The translations under genes were made by a program, and so were the position numbers. Below the pieces are notes generated by a model. It was not told the origin of the DNA. It searched no databases and was given only the letters and a program-made list of their open reading frames with translations. From NCBI RefSeq assembly GCF_001468285.1, contig NZ_LNSB01000010.1:45018-109017 (forward strand): 64,000 nucleotides of DNA, read 5' to 3'. This document shows, in pieces, positions 50,543-60,211 of this stretch. The stretch's first letter is position 1. Every line of letters begins with the position of its first letter. Source of the stretch: Sphingopyxis sp. HIX. Lineage in GTDB: Bacteria; Pseudomonadota; Alphaproteobacteria; Sphingomonadales; Sphingomonadaceae.

Positions 50543-52717
50543 TCAGAACTTCAGGCTTGCACGCACGCCGTAACGGCGGCGGTCGCCGGTGATGCCGAGA
50601 TCGGAGGCCGGCAGCCCCGCGAGCGCCAGCGTCGTTTTCTCGATATAGGATTCGAAATATTCGGTGTTGAAGATGTTGTTCGCGAACAGCGCGACCTCGA
50701 CCGGACCGGTCCGATAGGCGATCGACGCATTGGTCAGCCAATAGCTGTCGAGGAAGGTCGGCGTCGTCTGGTTGAGCGTCGCGGCGAGGCGCTTGCCCTT
50801 GCCGACCAGCCCCGCGCTCAAGGTCAGGTCGCTGTCGCCGCCGGTCTCGATGCGATAGTCGCTCGAGAAGCTGGCGGTCCAGTCGGGCTGGAAGGTCAGC
50901 CGGTCGGACGACAGCTGGCGCCCGGTGGTCGCCACATAGGCGCTGTCGTCGACGATCCGCGCGTGCATCCAGGTGAAGCCGCCGCGCAGCGTCCACGCCT
51001 GCACCGGCCGCACCATCGCCTCGAGTTCGACGCCATAGCTTTCGACGTCGCCGGTGTTGAGGTCGACCGTGACGAGCCCGCCGCCCGCCGCCGGCGCGAT
51101 CGAGTTGAGCCCGATATAATCCTTGTAATCGCTGTAGAAGACCGTGCCCGACAGGCTCATCCCCGGCGCGGCATATTTGGCGCCCGCCTCATAGGTCCAG
51201 GCCGAGTCCCCGCGATAGGTGCGCGTCGGCGCGGTCGGGGCGTTGAAACCGCCGCCGCGATAGCCGCGCGCCACCGACACATAGGTCATGAAATCGGGGG
51301 TCCATTTGCGCGTGACCGACAGCTTGGGCTGCCATTCGTCGGACTTGATCTTCGCGGTGGGGACGAGGCCGCCCGCCGTGACCGCGCCGAGCACGGTCGT
51401 CGTGGTCGTGATGACCGAGCCGTTGGCGACGCGGTCCTCATGATCGTATCGCAGCCCGAGCGCGACTTCCCAGTCGAGGTTGGGTTTCCAGAAGACCGTA
51501 CCGAAGGCGGCATAGGTATCGCCGACATTCTTCGCGGTGGTGCTGCGCACGATGTTCACCGGGCCCAGGATCGGGTGGACGAGGTTGATCGTGTCCTGCC
51601 CGCGCGCGCGGACCATTTCGTTGCTGTAGAAGACGCCGAACAGGGTCGAGAACTGATCCGACCATTCGCTGTCGAGCCGCGATTCGAGCGTCATCGTGCG
51701 CAGGCTGTCGCGCGCAATCGTGCGCACCGTGTTCGTCGGACCGAAGTCGCCCTCGCCGTCGGGGGTGAAACCGCCCCGCATATCATAGGCACCGATGACG
51801 CTGAGCCGCGACCCGCCGCCGAGATCGGCTTCGGCGCGCGCGTTGAACCCGCGATATTTGAAGCGCACTTCGTTGAGCGTGTTGAACTGGACGTCAGGGC
51901 GATAGTCGGTGGGGCCGCTGACCCGCGAATAAGGGACGTTCACGCCCCGGACATTGTCGTAATAGCCCTTCAGCGTCAGCGAAAAGCCGTCCGACGGAGT
52001 GACGCGCAGCGTCGCGTTGAGGCTGTCGGTGTTGAGCGGGTTGGCGTCGCCGCCGATCACGCTGTTGGTCAGGAAACCGTCCTGCTGGCGGTGCGCCGCC
52101 GCAACGCGCAGCGCCACCTTGTCGGTGACGATCGGGCCCGACACCGAACCCGCGACCATCCAGCTGTTGTCGGGGCCGGCGTAGCTCGCATTGGCGCGCG
52201 CTTCGAAATCATTGCCCGGCTGGCGCGTGATGACGTTGATCGCGCCGCCCATCGTGTTCTTGCCGTACAGCGTGCCCTGCGGCCCGCGCAGGACCTCGAT
52301 CCGCTCGACGTCGGTCAGCGGATTGTTGAGATAGGCGGTATTCGGCTGGTAGATGCCGTCGATGAACAGGCCGACGCCCGGCTGCACGCTCTGCACCAGC
52401 GTCACGCCGACGCCGCGGATCGAGACGAAGGCGCGGCCGGTGCCGTCGCTGTTGATGTTGAGCCCGGGCGACAGCACAGCGGCTTCGCGCACCGAATTGA
52501 AGCCGCGCGCGATCAGCGTGTCGCCGGTGATCGCGGTGACCGCGATCGGCACGTCGTTCAACGTCTCGTCGCGCTTGCGCGCGGTGACGACGATGATGCC
52601 GTCGTCCTCGCCCTCGGCACTCGCCGCGGCGGGCGTCTCCTGCGCGTGGACGGGCGCCGCGGCCAGCACGGCGGCGAGCGCGAGCGACGAGGCAATGGCG
52701 AAACGGTACTTGGTCAT
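50543..52717 (-). CDS. TonB-dependent outer membrane receptor
   Basis: A 724-residue receptor. Signal peptide (IASSLALAAVLAAAPVHAQ), TonB box-like region (DGIIVVTARKRDETLNDVPIAVTAITGD), plug with RGVGVTLVQSVQPGVGLFIDGIYQP, and a beta-barrel ending in RRRYGVRASLKF with the C-terminal Phe needed for barrel assembly. It imports a substrate across the outer membrane. Lead gene of the TonB-dehydrogenase-MFS unit, with the paired palindromes 45-79 bp upstream. Confidence 0.94.
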   Translation of the reverse strand: MTKYRFAIASSLALAAVLAAAPVHAQETPAAASAEGEDDGIIVVTARKRDETLNDVPIAVTAITGDTLIARGFNSVREAAVLSPGLNINSDGTGRAFVSIRGVGVTLVQSVQPGVGLFIDGIYQPNTAYLNNPLTDVERIEVLRGPQGTLYGKNTMGGAINVITRQPGNDFEARANASYAGPDNSWMVAGSVSGPIVTDKVALRVAAAHRQQDGFLTNSVIGGDANPLNTDSLNATLRVTPSDGFSLTLKGYYDNVRGVNVPYSRVSGPTDYRPDVQFNTLNEVRFKYRGFNARAEADLGGGSRLSVIGAYDMRGGFTPDGEGDFGPTNTVRTIARDSLRTMTLESRLDSEWSDQFSTLFGVFYSNEMVRARGQDTINLVHPILGPVNIVRSTTAKNVGDTYAAFGTVFWKPNLDWEVALGLRYDHEDRVANGSVITTTTTVLGAVTAGGLVPTAKIKSDEWQPKLSVTRKWTPDFMTYVSVARGYRGGGFNAPTAPTRTYRGDSAWTYEAGAKYAAPGMSLSGTVFYSDYKDYIGLNSIAPAAGGGLVTVDLNTGDVESYGVELEAMVRPVQAWTLRGGFTWMHARIVDDSAYVATTGRQLSSDRLTFQPDWTASFSSDYRIETGGDSDLTLSAGLVGKGKRLAATLNQTTPTFLDSYWLTNASIAYRTGPVEVALFANNIFNTEYFESYIEKTTLALAGLPASDLGITGDRRRYGVRASLKF

Positions 52718-52761
52718 CAGGCATCATCCCCAAAAGAGGCGGTCGCGGCCGCCCTGCGGGA

Positions 52762-52796
52762 ACCTATCTGACAGCTTTTCAACCTGTATGAAAGGT
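52762..52796. promoter_or_regulatory. Paired palindromic operator upstream of the TonB receptor gene
   Basis: Boxes ACCTATCTGACAGCT (52762-52776) and ACCTGTATGAAAGGT (52782-52796), centres 20 bp apart. The first is identical to the first box before araC except for one base. The common consensus is ACCTrTCTGACAGsT. Confidence 0.65.
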
Positions 52797-52854
52797 CGCC
52801 GATTGTGCCGATCGGCAGAGGGATTTTGCCGGGGCGGAACGGCGGCCATCCCCC

Positions 52855-52931
52855 TCGTCACCCGGGGCTCGACCCGGGGTCCGCTTGGCGACGGTGAATG
52901 GCGGGACGCCGGGTCGAGCCCGGGGTGACGA
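52855..52931. repeat. Near-perfect 23-bp inverted repeat
   Basis: Arms 52855-52877 and 52909-52931 (cores GGCTCGACCCGG and CCGGGTCGAGCC) are reverse complements apart from one shifted base in a C/G run. It lies between the TonB receptor gene and the end of the SDR gene, where it may act as a terminator for the long leftward operon. Confidence 0.7.
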
Positions 52932-52963
52932 AGATGGTCAGGCTAGCGTCTGACTCGACCGGA

Positions 52964-53737
52964 TCACCAACAACTATACCCGCCGTCGGCCAGTACGATG
53001 CTCCCGGTCATCAAACTCGCCATGTCCGACGCGAGGAACAGGATCACCGCCGCGACCTCCTCGGGCTCGCCGAGCCGCGCCTGCGGGGTGCCGTCGATCC
53101 AGCGCCGGTACATCGCGCCCTCCTTGTCGGCGAAGGCGTTGAGCGGCGTCGCGATATAGGTCGGCGCGACCGCATTCACCCGCACGCCGCGCGGTGCCCA
53201 TTCGGCGGCGAGGCTCTTGGTCAGCTGGTGCACCGCGGCCTTGGACGCGTTATAATAGCTCTGCGGCTGCGGGCGGTTGACGATGAAGCCCGACATCGAC
53301 CCGACGTTGACGATGCTCCCCCGCCCCGCCGCCAGCATATGCCGCCCGAAGGCGCGCGCGCACCAGAAGCTGCCGTTCAGATTGACGTCGAGCACATTCA
53401 ACCAATGTTCGTCGGCGACATCCTCGGCTGCGGTCTCGCTGCGCGCGATGCCGGCATTGTTGACGAGGATGTCGATCCGCCCGTCGCGCGCCAGCATCGC
53501 ATCGGCGGCGGCGGTTACGGCGGTGCTGTCGGTGACGTCAAGCTGTTCGGCGTGGACGGCATAGCCCTTGGCCGCGAGTTCGCCCACCGCGCGCTCCAGC
53601 GCCGCCGCGTCGCGATCGGCGATCGTCACCCGCGCACCCGCTTCGGCGAGCGCCTCGGCAGCGCAAAGCCCGATCCCCTGCGCGCCGCCGGTGACGAAAG
53701 CGGTGCGCCCGTCGAGGCGCAGTCTGTCGAGATACAT
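52964..53737 (-). CDS. Short-chain dehydrogenase/reductase
   Basis: A 257-residue classical SDR. Cofactor motif TGGAQGIG at about 16-23, NNAG in the middle, catalytic Ser and YxxxK as YYNASKAAV. C-terminal LASDMASLMTGSIVLADGGYSCW is typical. An alcohol/ketone oxidoreductase using NAD(P); Asp after beta-2 (IADRDAAAL) favours NAD. GGAG lies inside the end of the esterase gene. Last gene of the cluster. Confidence 0.9.
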   Translation of the reverse strand: MYLDRLRLDGRTAFVTGGAQGIGLCAAEALAEAGARVTIADRDAAALERAVGELAAKGYAVHAEQLDVTDSTAVTAAADAMLARDGRIDILVNNAGIARSETAAEDVADEHWLNVLDVNLNGSFWCARAFGRHMLAAGRGSIVNVGSMSGFIVNRPQPQSYYNASKAAVHQLTKSLAAEWAPRGVRVNAVAPTYIATPLNAFADKEGAMYRRWIDGTPQARLGEPEEVAAVILFLASDMASLMTGSIVLADGGYSCW

Positions 53738-53743
53738 GAGAGC

Positions 53744-55231
53744 TTACTCCGGAACGAAGGCGGCGGCAGGCATCACCGGCTCATGCACCGCCTCGCCGCG
53801 TTCGAGCTGATAGATCTGCCGGTCGCCCCCGAACTCGGCCCAGGGCAGCGACCCGTCGCGCGCGAAGCCGACCCATATCTTGTGCACCCGCTCGGCCAGC
53901 TCCTGCGGCGGCGCCTCGCCGGCCAGCCCCTTGGGCCCGGCCGCACTCGCCAGCGTCTTGAACACGAAGGGCAGCTCGATCCCGTGGCACGCGCCGAGCT
54001 CGCCCCCGCATGCGGGCGAGCGCCAGTCGAACTCGTACATCCAAGTCTTGCCCCGATGCGCCGCGGCATATTGCCGCGCGGGCCAGCGGAAGACGAGGTC
54101 GTTCATCGCATCGGTCAGCGCCGCGCCCGGACGCACGCCCTTCTGCTTATAACCATAAGCGAGCAGCGCGCCCTTGGCGTCGGGCATCGACCGCCCGAGC
54201 AGCCAGCGCGCGAACAGCCCGCCGATCTTGGCACGCACCCCGGTCGGCACGAAATAGAGGTTCATCTCCTCGGCATTGCTGCCGATCAGCACCTCGACCT
54301 CGGCCCCCGCGCCGCTACGCAAAGCATCGTGCGGTTTCTCGGGCAACACATCGTCGCCGTACACGGGAATGAAACGACTGATCCCATAGACCGGCTCGCG
54401 CCCGCCCGCATCGCGAAGGTCGATCGCCCAGGGCTTGCCGAGCTTCTCGATCGCCGCGGTCGCCGCTTCGTGCGACACGCTGCGGAACCCGTCGGCGTCG
54501 GGGCTGACCTTGAGCAGCTTCGCGAGCTTCTTCACCAGCCGCTGCGCCACCGCGATATCGCGTACCATCGCGCCATGGCCGCTCTCGACGATCGCACGCG
54601 CGAACAGCCCCTTGGCGAGCGGCGAGGTAACGAGGTCGGCGATCGCCATCGCCCCCGCGCTTTCGCCGAACACGGTGACATTCGCCGGATCGCCGCCGAA
54701 GGCCGCGATGTTGCGTTGCACCCAGCCGAGCGCGAAGATCATGTCGCGCAGTCCCAAATTGGTCGGCACGCCGGGCACCGGCAGGAAACCGTCGATCCCC
54801 AGCCGATAGTTGATCGCGACGCACATCACGCCCGAGCGCGCGAATTCGGACCCGTCGCTGACCGGCGCATCCTTGCTGCCGACGACGAAGCCGCCGCCGT
54901 GGATGAACACCATCACCGGCGCGCGCTTGGCGTCCTTCGGGGCCCAGATATTGACGCGCAGATAATCGCCGTCGCCGCCGTCCGAGCCGCTGCCGACGAG
55001 CGGTACGATGTCGATCGCGGGAAAGGCGCGGATCATATGCGGTGCGGTCGGCCCGGGATCGAGGGCGTCGCGTACGCCGTCCCATGCCGCGACCGGCTGC
55101 GGCAGTTCGAAGCGCCGCGGCGGCGCGGCATAGGCTATGCCGAGATAGCGGACGATATTCCCGTGGGCGCGGCCGCGCAGCTGCCCCGCCTCGGTTTGGA
55201 CGATCGGATCGGTCGGAGTCGCGTCGGTCAT
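53744..55231 (-). CDS. Type-B carboxylesterase
   Basis: A 495-residue alpha/beta hydrolase of the carboxylesterase/cholinesterase family. The oxyanion region is PVMVFIHGGGFVVGS, the nucleophile elbow FGESAGAMA, and a His/Glu region follows (SNAEEMNLYF; ACHGIELPFVF). No signal peptide, so it is probably cytoplasmic, unlike the second esterase of the cluster. The ATG at 55231 has only a weak ribosome-binding site. The in-frame upstream extension is shadow. Confidence 0.9.
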   Translation of the reverse strand: MTDATPTDPIVQTEAGQLRGRAHGNIVRYLGIAYAAPPRRFELPQPVAAWDGVRDALDPGPTAPHMIRAFPAIDIVPLVGSGSDGGDGDYLRVNIWAPKDAKRAPVMVFIHGGGFVVGSKDAPVSDGSEFARSGVMCVAINYRLGIDGFLPVPGVPTNLGLRDMIFALGWVQRNIAAFGGDPANVTVFGESAGAMAIADLVTSPLAKGLFARAIVESGHGAMVRDIAVAQRLVKKLAKLLKVSPDADGFRSVSHEAATAAIEKLGKPWAIDLRDAGGREPVYGISRFIPVYGDDVLPEKPHDALRSGAGAEVEVLIGSNAEEMNLYFVPTGVRAKIGGLFARWLLGRSMPDAKGALLAYGYKQKGVRPGAALTDAMNDLVFRWPARQYAAAHRGKTWMYEFDWRSPACGGELGACHGIELPFVFKTLASAAGPKGLAGEAPPQELAERVHKIWVGFARDGSLPWAEFGGDRQIYQLERGEAVHEPVMPAAAFVPE

Positions 55232-55298
55232 GCCCCAAGGGCTATCACGCCGCGCGCCGCCCCGGCAGCGGGCGATGCTGTGCCTTCCGCCGCTATGG

Positions 55299-56201
55299 CT
55301 ATGCCAGCTCGCGCGCCGCCGCGGCGCTCGCGACCTCGCGCTCGGCCTGGGTGAAGCCATAGGCGGGCACGATCGCGCCGTCGCGGTCGACCACCTGCGG
55401 CAGGGCGTCGGCCAGCCGCTGCCCCGCATCGGCGCCAGCACCGATATGAACGCCCGGCGACAGCGTCACTTCGGCCGCGGCAAAATGCCCCGCCCCGGCG
55501 CAGAGGATCGTCCGCGTCGGAGCCGCTTCGGCCACGAGCGGCAGCAGCGCGGGGCTGACGAGCGCCGGGTCGAGCGCCGCGAGGCTCTCGTCCGCGAGCA
55601 CGCCGTGCGTCATCTGCGTCGCCGCGGTCGGTGCCAGCGCGTTGACGCATATGCCATATTTCTCGCCCTCGATCGCCAGCGTCTGCATCAGCCCGACGAG
55701 TGCCATTTTCGCCGCGCCATAATTGGCCTGCCCGAAATTGCCCCACAGCCCCGACGAGGAGGTGGTCATGACGATCCGGCCATATTGCTGGGCGCGCATC
55801 ACCTCCCACACCGCCTTGCTGCAGATCGCGGCGCCGATCAGGTGGACGTCGACGACCAGCCGGAAATCGTCCAGGCTCATCTTGGCGAAGCTCTTGTCGC
55901 GCAGGATGCCGGCATTGTTGATCAATATGTCGATGCGACCCCACCGATCGAGCACCCCGGCCACCATCGCCGCGACCGCGGCCTCGTCGGTAACCGACCC
56001 CGCGACCGCGAGCGCGGTGCCGCCCGCCGCCGCAATCTCTCCGGCGACGGCTTCGGCGGGTTCGAGCGCCAGATCGTTGACGACCACCGACGCACCCTGG
56101 CTCGCCAGATAGAGCGCATGCGCCCGGCCGAGCCCGCCGCCCGCGCCGGTCACGATCGCCACGCGGCCCGCGAGCAGTCGATCCGATCCCGATGTCATCA
56201 T
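55299..56201 (-). CDS. SDR, HSD17B4/(3R)-hydroxyacyl-CoA dehydrogenase-like
   Basis: A 300-residue SDR. TGAGGGLGRAHAL with VVNDLA after it (NAD-type Asp), NNAGILRDKSFAKM and GNFGQANYGAAKMAL are characteristic of the dehydrogenase unit of peroxisomal multifunctional enzyme type 2, which oxidises (3R)-hydroxyacyl-CoA. The hydratase and sterol-carrier parts are absent. The ATG at 56201 has AAGGAG 8 nt upstream; an in-frame GTG at 56222 would lie before it. Confidence 0.88.
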   Translation of the reverse strand: MMTSGSDRLLAGRVAIVTGAGGGLGRAHALYLASQGASVVVNDLALEPAEAVAGEIAAAGGTALAVAGSVTDEAAVAAMVAGVLDRWGRIDILINNAGILRDKSFAKMSLDDFRLVVDVHLIGAAICSKAVWEVMRAQQYGRIVMTTSSSGLWGNFGQANYGAAKMALVGLMQTLAIEGEKYGICVNALAPTAATQMTHGVLADESLAALDPALVSPALLPLVAEAAPTRTILCAGAGHFAAAEVTLSPGVHIGAGADAGQRLADALPQVVDRDGAIVPAYGFTQAEREVASAAAARELA

Positions 56202-56281
56202 GCTCGAAACTCCTTCATTCACTCTCTAGTTAGTTAATTTCTTGAGCGAGCTTGAAATGGGCGAGAGAGTTCCTGCCCAAC

Positions 56282-57022
56282 TTAAGCCGGCTTGCAGATC
56301 TGCAGGAAACCCGCGGCCATGAACGACGCCATGCGCGCCTTGATCGCTTCGAAATCCTCTGACTTGCACACCCCGCCCGACAATTTGTCGATGCGCCCGG
56401 TGCGCGCGAGGGTGACCATCAGCGCGCCGGTGACGAAATGATAGCCCCAGAAGATGTCGCGCTCGGCGCAGTCGGGCAGCGCCTTCTTGAGCAGGTCGAT
56501 CAGCCGCAGCACCACCGGGTCGAAATGGCTGTCCATCAGCTCGGCGCCCCATTCGGGGGTGTTCGCGACCAATGCACCGAGCGCGCCGTAATTCTTCCAC
56601 CCCTCGCCGCCATGGATATAGAGGTCGAGGTCGGTGTCGAGAAAGGCGTGCAGCGCGCCCTCGACCGTCGGCTTGCCGCCCGCGGCCTTCTCATAATCGT
56701 CGAGCGCCTTCATCCGCCGCTCGCTGGTCACCACCGCGCGCCGCGCGAAGACCGCGTCGAACAGGCTCTTCTTGTCCTCGAAATAATAGTTCAGCAAAGT
56801 GTGGTGCACGCCGACGCGCTTCGCGACGTCCTTCAGCGTGACGCCGTGCAGCCCGTGCTTCGAAAACAGATATTCGGCCTCGTCGAGCATCTGCTCGATC
56901 GTTTCGGCGCGCTGCTCGGCCTTGGTCGACCGCCGCCGCACTTTCGCCTGTTCCACTACTGGTCCCAAATCCGATCCCCGTTCTTCGCCGCCGCGCGGCG
57001 ATGCTCTTTCAATAGGCTCCAT
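56282..57022 (-). CDS. TetR-family transcriptional regulator
   Basis: A 246-residue regulator. N-terminal HTH: ETIEQMLDEAEYLFSKHGLHGVTLKDVAKRVGVHHTLLNYYFEDKKSLFDAVFARR. The ligand domain is long and helical. It overlaps the stop of the acyl-CoA ligase gene by 14 nt, so it is translationally coupled inside the catabolic cluster and probably represses it in the absence of an acyl-CoA or related inducer. Confidence 0.9.
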   Translation of the reverse strand: MEPIERASPRGGEERGSDLGPVVEQAKVRRRSTKAEQRAETIEQMLDEAEYLFSKHGLHGVTLKDVAKRVGVHHTLLNYYFEDKKSLFDAVFARRAVVTSERRMKALDDYEKAAGGKPTVEGALHAFLDTDLDLYIHGGEGWKNYGALGALVANTPEWGAELMDSHFDPVVLRLIDLLKKALPDCAERDIFWGYHFVTGALMVTLARTGRIDKLSGGVCKSEDFEAIKARMASFMAAGFLQICKPA

Positions 57023-58589
57023 AGTCGTTCCTGAGCCGAATCTTATCGATTTTTCCGGTCGGCGCCAGCGGCATGGTATCGAGCCGCACCACCGCGTCGG
57101 GGATCCACCATGGCGCGACGCGGCCACTCAGCGGCGCGAGCAATTCGGCGTCGTCGATCTCGTCGCCGCCGCGCATCTCGACCAGCAGCACCGGGCGCTC
57201 GCCCCATTTGGCGTCCTGCCGGCCGATCACCGCCGCCAGCGAGACCTGCGGCAGCGCCCCGACCACCGCCTCGATCTCGGCGGGGTTGATCCATTCGCCC
57301 CCCGACTTGATCAGATCCTTGGCGCGGCCGGTGACGATCAGGTTGCCCTTGGCGTCGATCCGCGCGAGGTCGCCGGTCGGGAACCAGCCCTCGGCATCGG
57401 TCGCGGGCGCCTCCTCGCCGAAATAGCGGTCGACCACCGACGCGCCGCGCACATACAAATGCCCCTCGCCGCCGCGCTGCTCGGCGAGCGGTGCGCCGCC
57501 CGCATCGGTCAGCCGCAGGTCGACGCCGATGGCGGGCCGCCCCGACACCGCCGCGCTGCGCTGCGGGTCGCCCGGCGGCGCGATCACGCCGAGCGGCGAC
57601 AATTCGGTCATCCCCCAGCTCGTCTGCACCGTAACCCCGAGCCGCGCTTCGAGCCGCTCCATCAGCGCCGGCGCCATGGGTGCCCCGCCAACGATCAGCC
57701 GCTCGAGCGTCGGCAATGCTCCCCCCACGGCCTCGAGATGCTCGACCAGCCCGAGCCACACGGTCGGCACGCCGACCCCGATCGTCACCCCCTCGGCCGC
57801 AATCAACCGCGCGAGGCTCGCCCCATCGGCCTGCCGCCCCGGCAGCACCAGCTTCCCCCCGACCGCGGGCAGCGCGAACGGCAGCCCCCAGGCATTGGCA
57901 TGGAACATCGGCACCACCGCGAGCACCGCATCGCGGCTGGTGAAGGCCATGACATCGGCCTGCAAGGAGCGGAGCGTGTGGAGGAAGCTGCCGCGATGTG
58001 TGTAGGTCACGCCCTTGGGCGCGCCGGTCGTGCCCGAGGTGAAGCACAGGCCCGCGGGCGCGGTCTCGGCGAAGTCGCCCCACACCGCCCCGCCCGGCGC
58101 GTCGGCGATCAGGCTTTCGAGCTCGGCCACCGGCACGCTCGCCCCGCTCCCGCCCGCACCATCGATCAGCAATATCCGCTCGATACCCGGCGCGCGCTCG
58201 GCGACCAGCTTCGCCAGCGGCAAGAGGTCGGCGCTCGCGACCAATATCTTCGCGCCCGATTGCACCGCCATCGACGCGAGTTGCGGCCCCGTCAGCCGCG
58301 GGTTCAATGTGTGGCACACCGCGCCCATGCCCATCACCGCATACCAGAGCTCGACATGCGCCGCGCTGTTCCACGCCAGCGTCGCGACGCGGTCGCCCTG
58401 CGCGATGCCGAAACCTGTGAGCAACGACGAGATCGCCAGACTACGCTCGCGCAGCATAGCATAGCTGATGCGCGCCACGCTGCCGTTCTCGCGCGCGCTC
58501 GCGACCTCGGCCTCGCCGTGCCAGCGCGCGGCATGGTCGAGGAAGCGGTTCAGCGTCAGCGGATAATCCTGCATGCTGCCGTCGATCAT
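57009..58589 (-). CDS. Fatty-acyl/aryl-CoA ligase (AMP-forming)
   Basis: A 526-residue acyl-adenylate-forming ligase. The P-loop is [21 protein letters not shown]5 [11 protein letters not shown]7 [33 protein letters not shown] and the C-terminal Lys in [13 protein letters not shown] are all intact. Resembles medium-chain/fatty-acid CoA ligases. It activates the acid released by the esterases. ATG at 58589 overlaps the esterase stop. Confidence 0.92.
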   Translation of the reverse strand: MIDGSMQDYPLTLNRFLDHAARWHGEAEVASARENGSVARISYAMLRERSLAISSLLTGFGIAQGDRVATLAWNSAAHVELWYAVMGMGAVCHTLNPRLTGPQLASMAVQSGAKILVASADLLPLAKLVAERAPGIERILLIDGAGGSGASVPVAELESLIADAPGGAVWGDFAETAPAGLCFTSGTTGAPKGVTYTHRGSFLHTLRSLQADVMAFTSRDAVLAVVPMFHANAWGLPFALPAVGGKLVLPGRQADGASLARLIAAEGVTIGVGVPTVWLGLVEHLEAVGGALPTLERLIVGGAPMAPALMERLEARLGVTVQTSWGMTELSPLGVIAPPGDPQRSAAVSGRPAIGVDLRLTDAGGAPLAEQRGGEGHLYVRGASVVDRYFGEEAPATDAEGWFPTGDLARIDAKGNLIVTGRAKDLIKSGGEWINPAEIEAVVGALPQVSLAAVIGRQDAKWGERPVLLVEMRGGDEIDDAELLAPLSGRVAPWWIPDAVVRLDTMPLAPTGKIDKIRLRNDYGAY

Positions 58590-60211
58590 GGGCAATCGGC
58601 GCCCTTCGCGAGCACCGGCGAGACGATGCCGGTGTTCCAGTTCCACGCCACATTGCCCGCGGCGCGGCGGCGGCACATCGCCGCCTCGTGCAGCCGGTAC
58701 ATGCCGGGCATCAGCCGTGCGCCGGGGCGCGGGATATCGGCGAAGGCGAGAAAAGCGGCATCGCTGCCATAGGGCTTCCAGACTGCCTGCCCCGCCGCCT
58801 CGGGCTGGCCCGTGCGCGCGAAGGACACCCAATAATCGCCCATCGCCGCCGCGAAGCGCTTTTCGGCGACCGTGTCGGGGATCTTCGGCCAATAGGGCGG
58901 CGTGTCGGCCGCGGTGCCGAACACATAGGGGATTTCGGCGGCATGAAAGCCGTGCAGCCCCGCCTCGCTCGCCGCGGGATAGCCATGGTCGAAGAGGTAG
59001 AGATAGGCATTCTGCCCGAGCGCGCTCTGCTTCAGCGCGAGCCGTTCCGACGTCCAGCCGTACAGCGCGTCGCGCGTCGTCGCGAGCACCGCTTCGCCGA
59101 GGTTGGTCGCGGGATAGAGCTTGAGCCAGCCGTCGGCGAGGTCGCCATAACGCTCGCGGATCGCGCCCTCATAGGCCGCGGCACTCGCGGGCGGCGGCGG
59201 CGCGAGGATACGCAGCGAGCGGATCTCGCCGATATTGAACCCTGCGATCATCGGCACCGGCGCCTGCTCGCCGGCGTCGAAGCTGTCGACCAGCTGGCGC
59301 GGCAGGACCTTGCCGTCGACCGTACCCCACGGGAAATAACCCGCTTTGAGCGTCCCGTCGTTGAGCGCCCCCGCGTCCATCGCGCGCAGCGCCGCGAGGT
59401 CGGCGGCGCCGAGCGCGGCCGCCACCTTGGCCCCCATCGTCTCGGCGGGGACCTCGCCGTGCCGCGCTTCGCGCAGCGACGGGGTCGAGATCATATAGGC
59501 GCTCTGCGCGATCGCCTTGTGGAACAGCCCACGCGCCTTGGGCGCGGTCATCAGATACATCACGCTGAGCGCGCCCGCGGACTCGCCCGCGATGGTCACA
59601 TTGCCCGCGTCGCCGCCGAAGGCGCCGATATTGGCCTTCACCCATTGAAGCGCCGCGATCTGGTCGAGCAGCCCGTAATTGCCCGACACGCCGTCGGGCG
59701 ATTCCTTGCTCAACTCGGGGTGCGCCAGATAGCCGAGCGCGCCGAGCCGGTAGTTGATCGACACGATCACCGCGCCGCGCGCCGCGAGCTTGGCGCCGTC
59801 GTACATCGGCTCGTGGCTGTAGCCATTGGTCAGCGCGCCGCCGTGGATCCACACGATCACCGGGGCATCCTTCGCGCCCTCGGGCGTCCAGATGTTGAGC
59901 GTCAGGCAATCCTCGGACATCTTCGCGGGCGGGTTGGTGTAGATGCCGATCGCGGTCGGGCGCGGCTGGATGCACGCCGCGCCGAAGGCCTGCGCCTTGC
60001 GCACGCCGGCCCAGGCTGGCAGCGCCACCGGCGGTTTCCAGCGCAGCGGCCCCACGGGTGCTTCGGCATAGGGAATGCCCTTGAACAGGCGGAGCTTGCC
60101 GACGCTCTTGCCCTCGACCGTGCCCGCGGGCGCCTCGACCACCGGCGCCGCCGTCGCGGGGACCGCCATCCCCAGCCCCGCCGCCAGCAGCGCGCTCGCC
60201 ATCCTCATCAT
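58586..60211 (-). CDS. Exported type-B carboxylesterase
   Basis: A 541-residue esterase with a signal peptide (MASALLAAGLGMAVPATAAP). Oxyanion region PVIVWIHGGALTNGY, nucleophile elbow IAGESAGALSVM, and a His region FHAAEIPYVFG. Cys pairs (ACIQPRP; EDCLTLN) are consistent with a periplasmic location. The ATG at 60211 has AGGAGG 7 nt upstream; the long frame beyond it is an alternate frame of the MFS gene. It overlaps both neighbours. Confidence 0.92.
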   Translation of the reverse strand: MMRMASALLAAGLGMAVPATAAPVVEAPAGTVEGKSVGKLRLFKGIPYAEAPVGPLRWKPPVALPAWAGVRKAQAFGAACIQPRPTAIGIYTNPPAKMSEDCLTLNIWTPEGAKDAPVIVWIHGGALTNGYSHEPMYDGAKLAARGAVIVSINYRLGALGYLAHPELSKESPDGVSGNYGLLDQIAALQWVKANIGAFGGDAGNVTIAGESAGALSVMYLMTAPKARGLFHKAIAQSAYMISTPSLREARHGEVPAETMGAKVAAALGAADLAALRAMDAGALNDGTLKAGYFPWGTVDGKVLPRQLVDSFDAGEQAPVPMIAGFNIGEIRSLRILAPPPPASAAAYEGAIRERYGDLADGWLKLYPATNLGEAVLATTRDALYGWTSERLALKQSALGQNAYLYLFDHGYPAASEAGLHGFHAAEIPYVFGTAADTPPYWPKIPDTVAEKRFAAAMGDYWVSFARTGQPEAAGQAVWKPYGSDAAFLAFADIPRPGARLMPGMYRLHEAAMCRRRAAGNVAWNWNTGIVSPVLAKGADCP

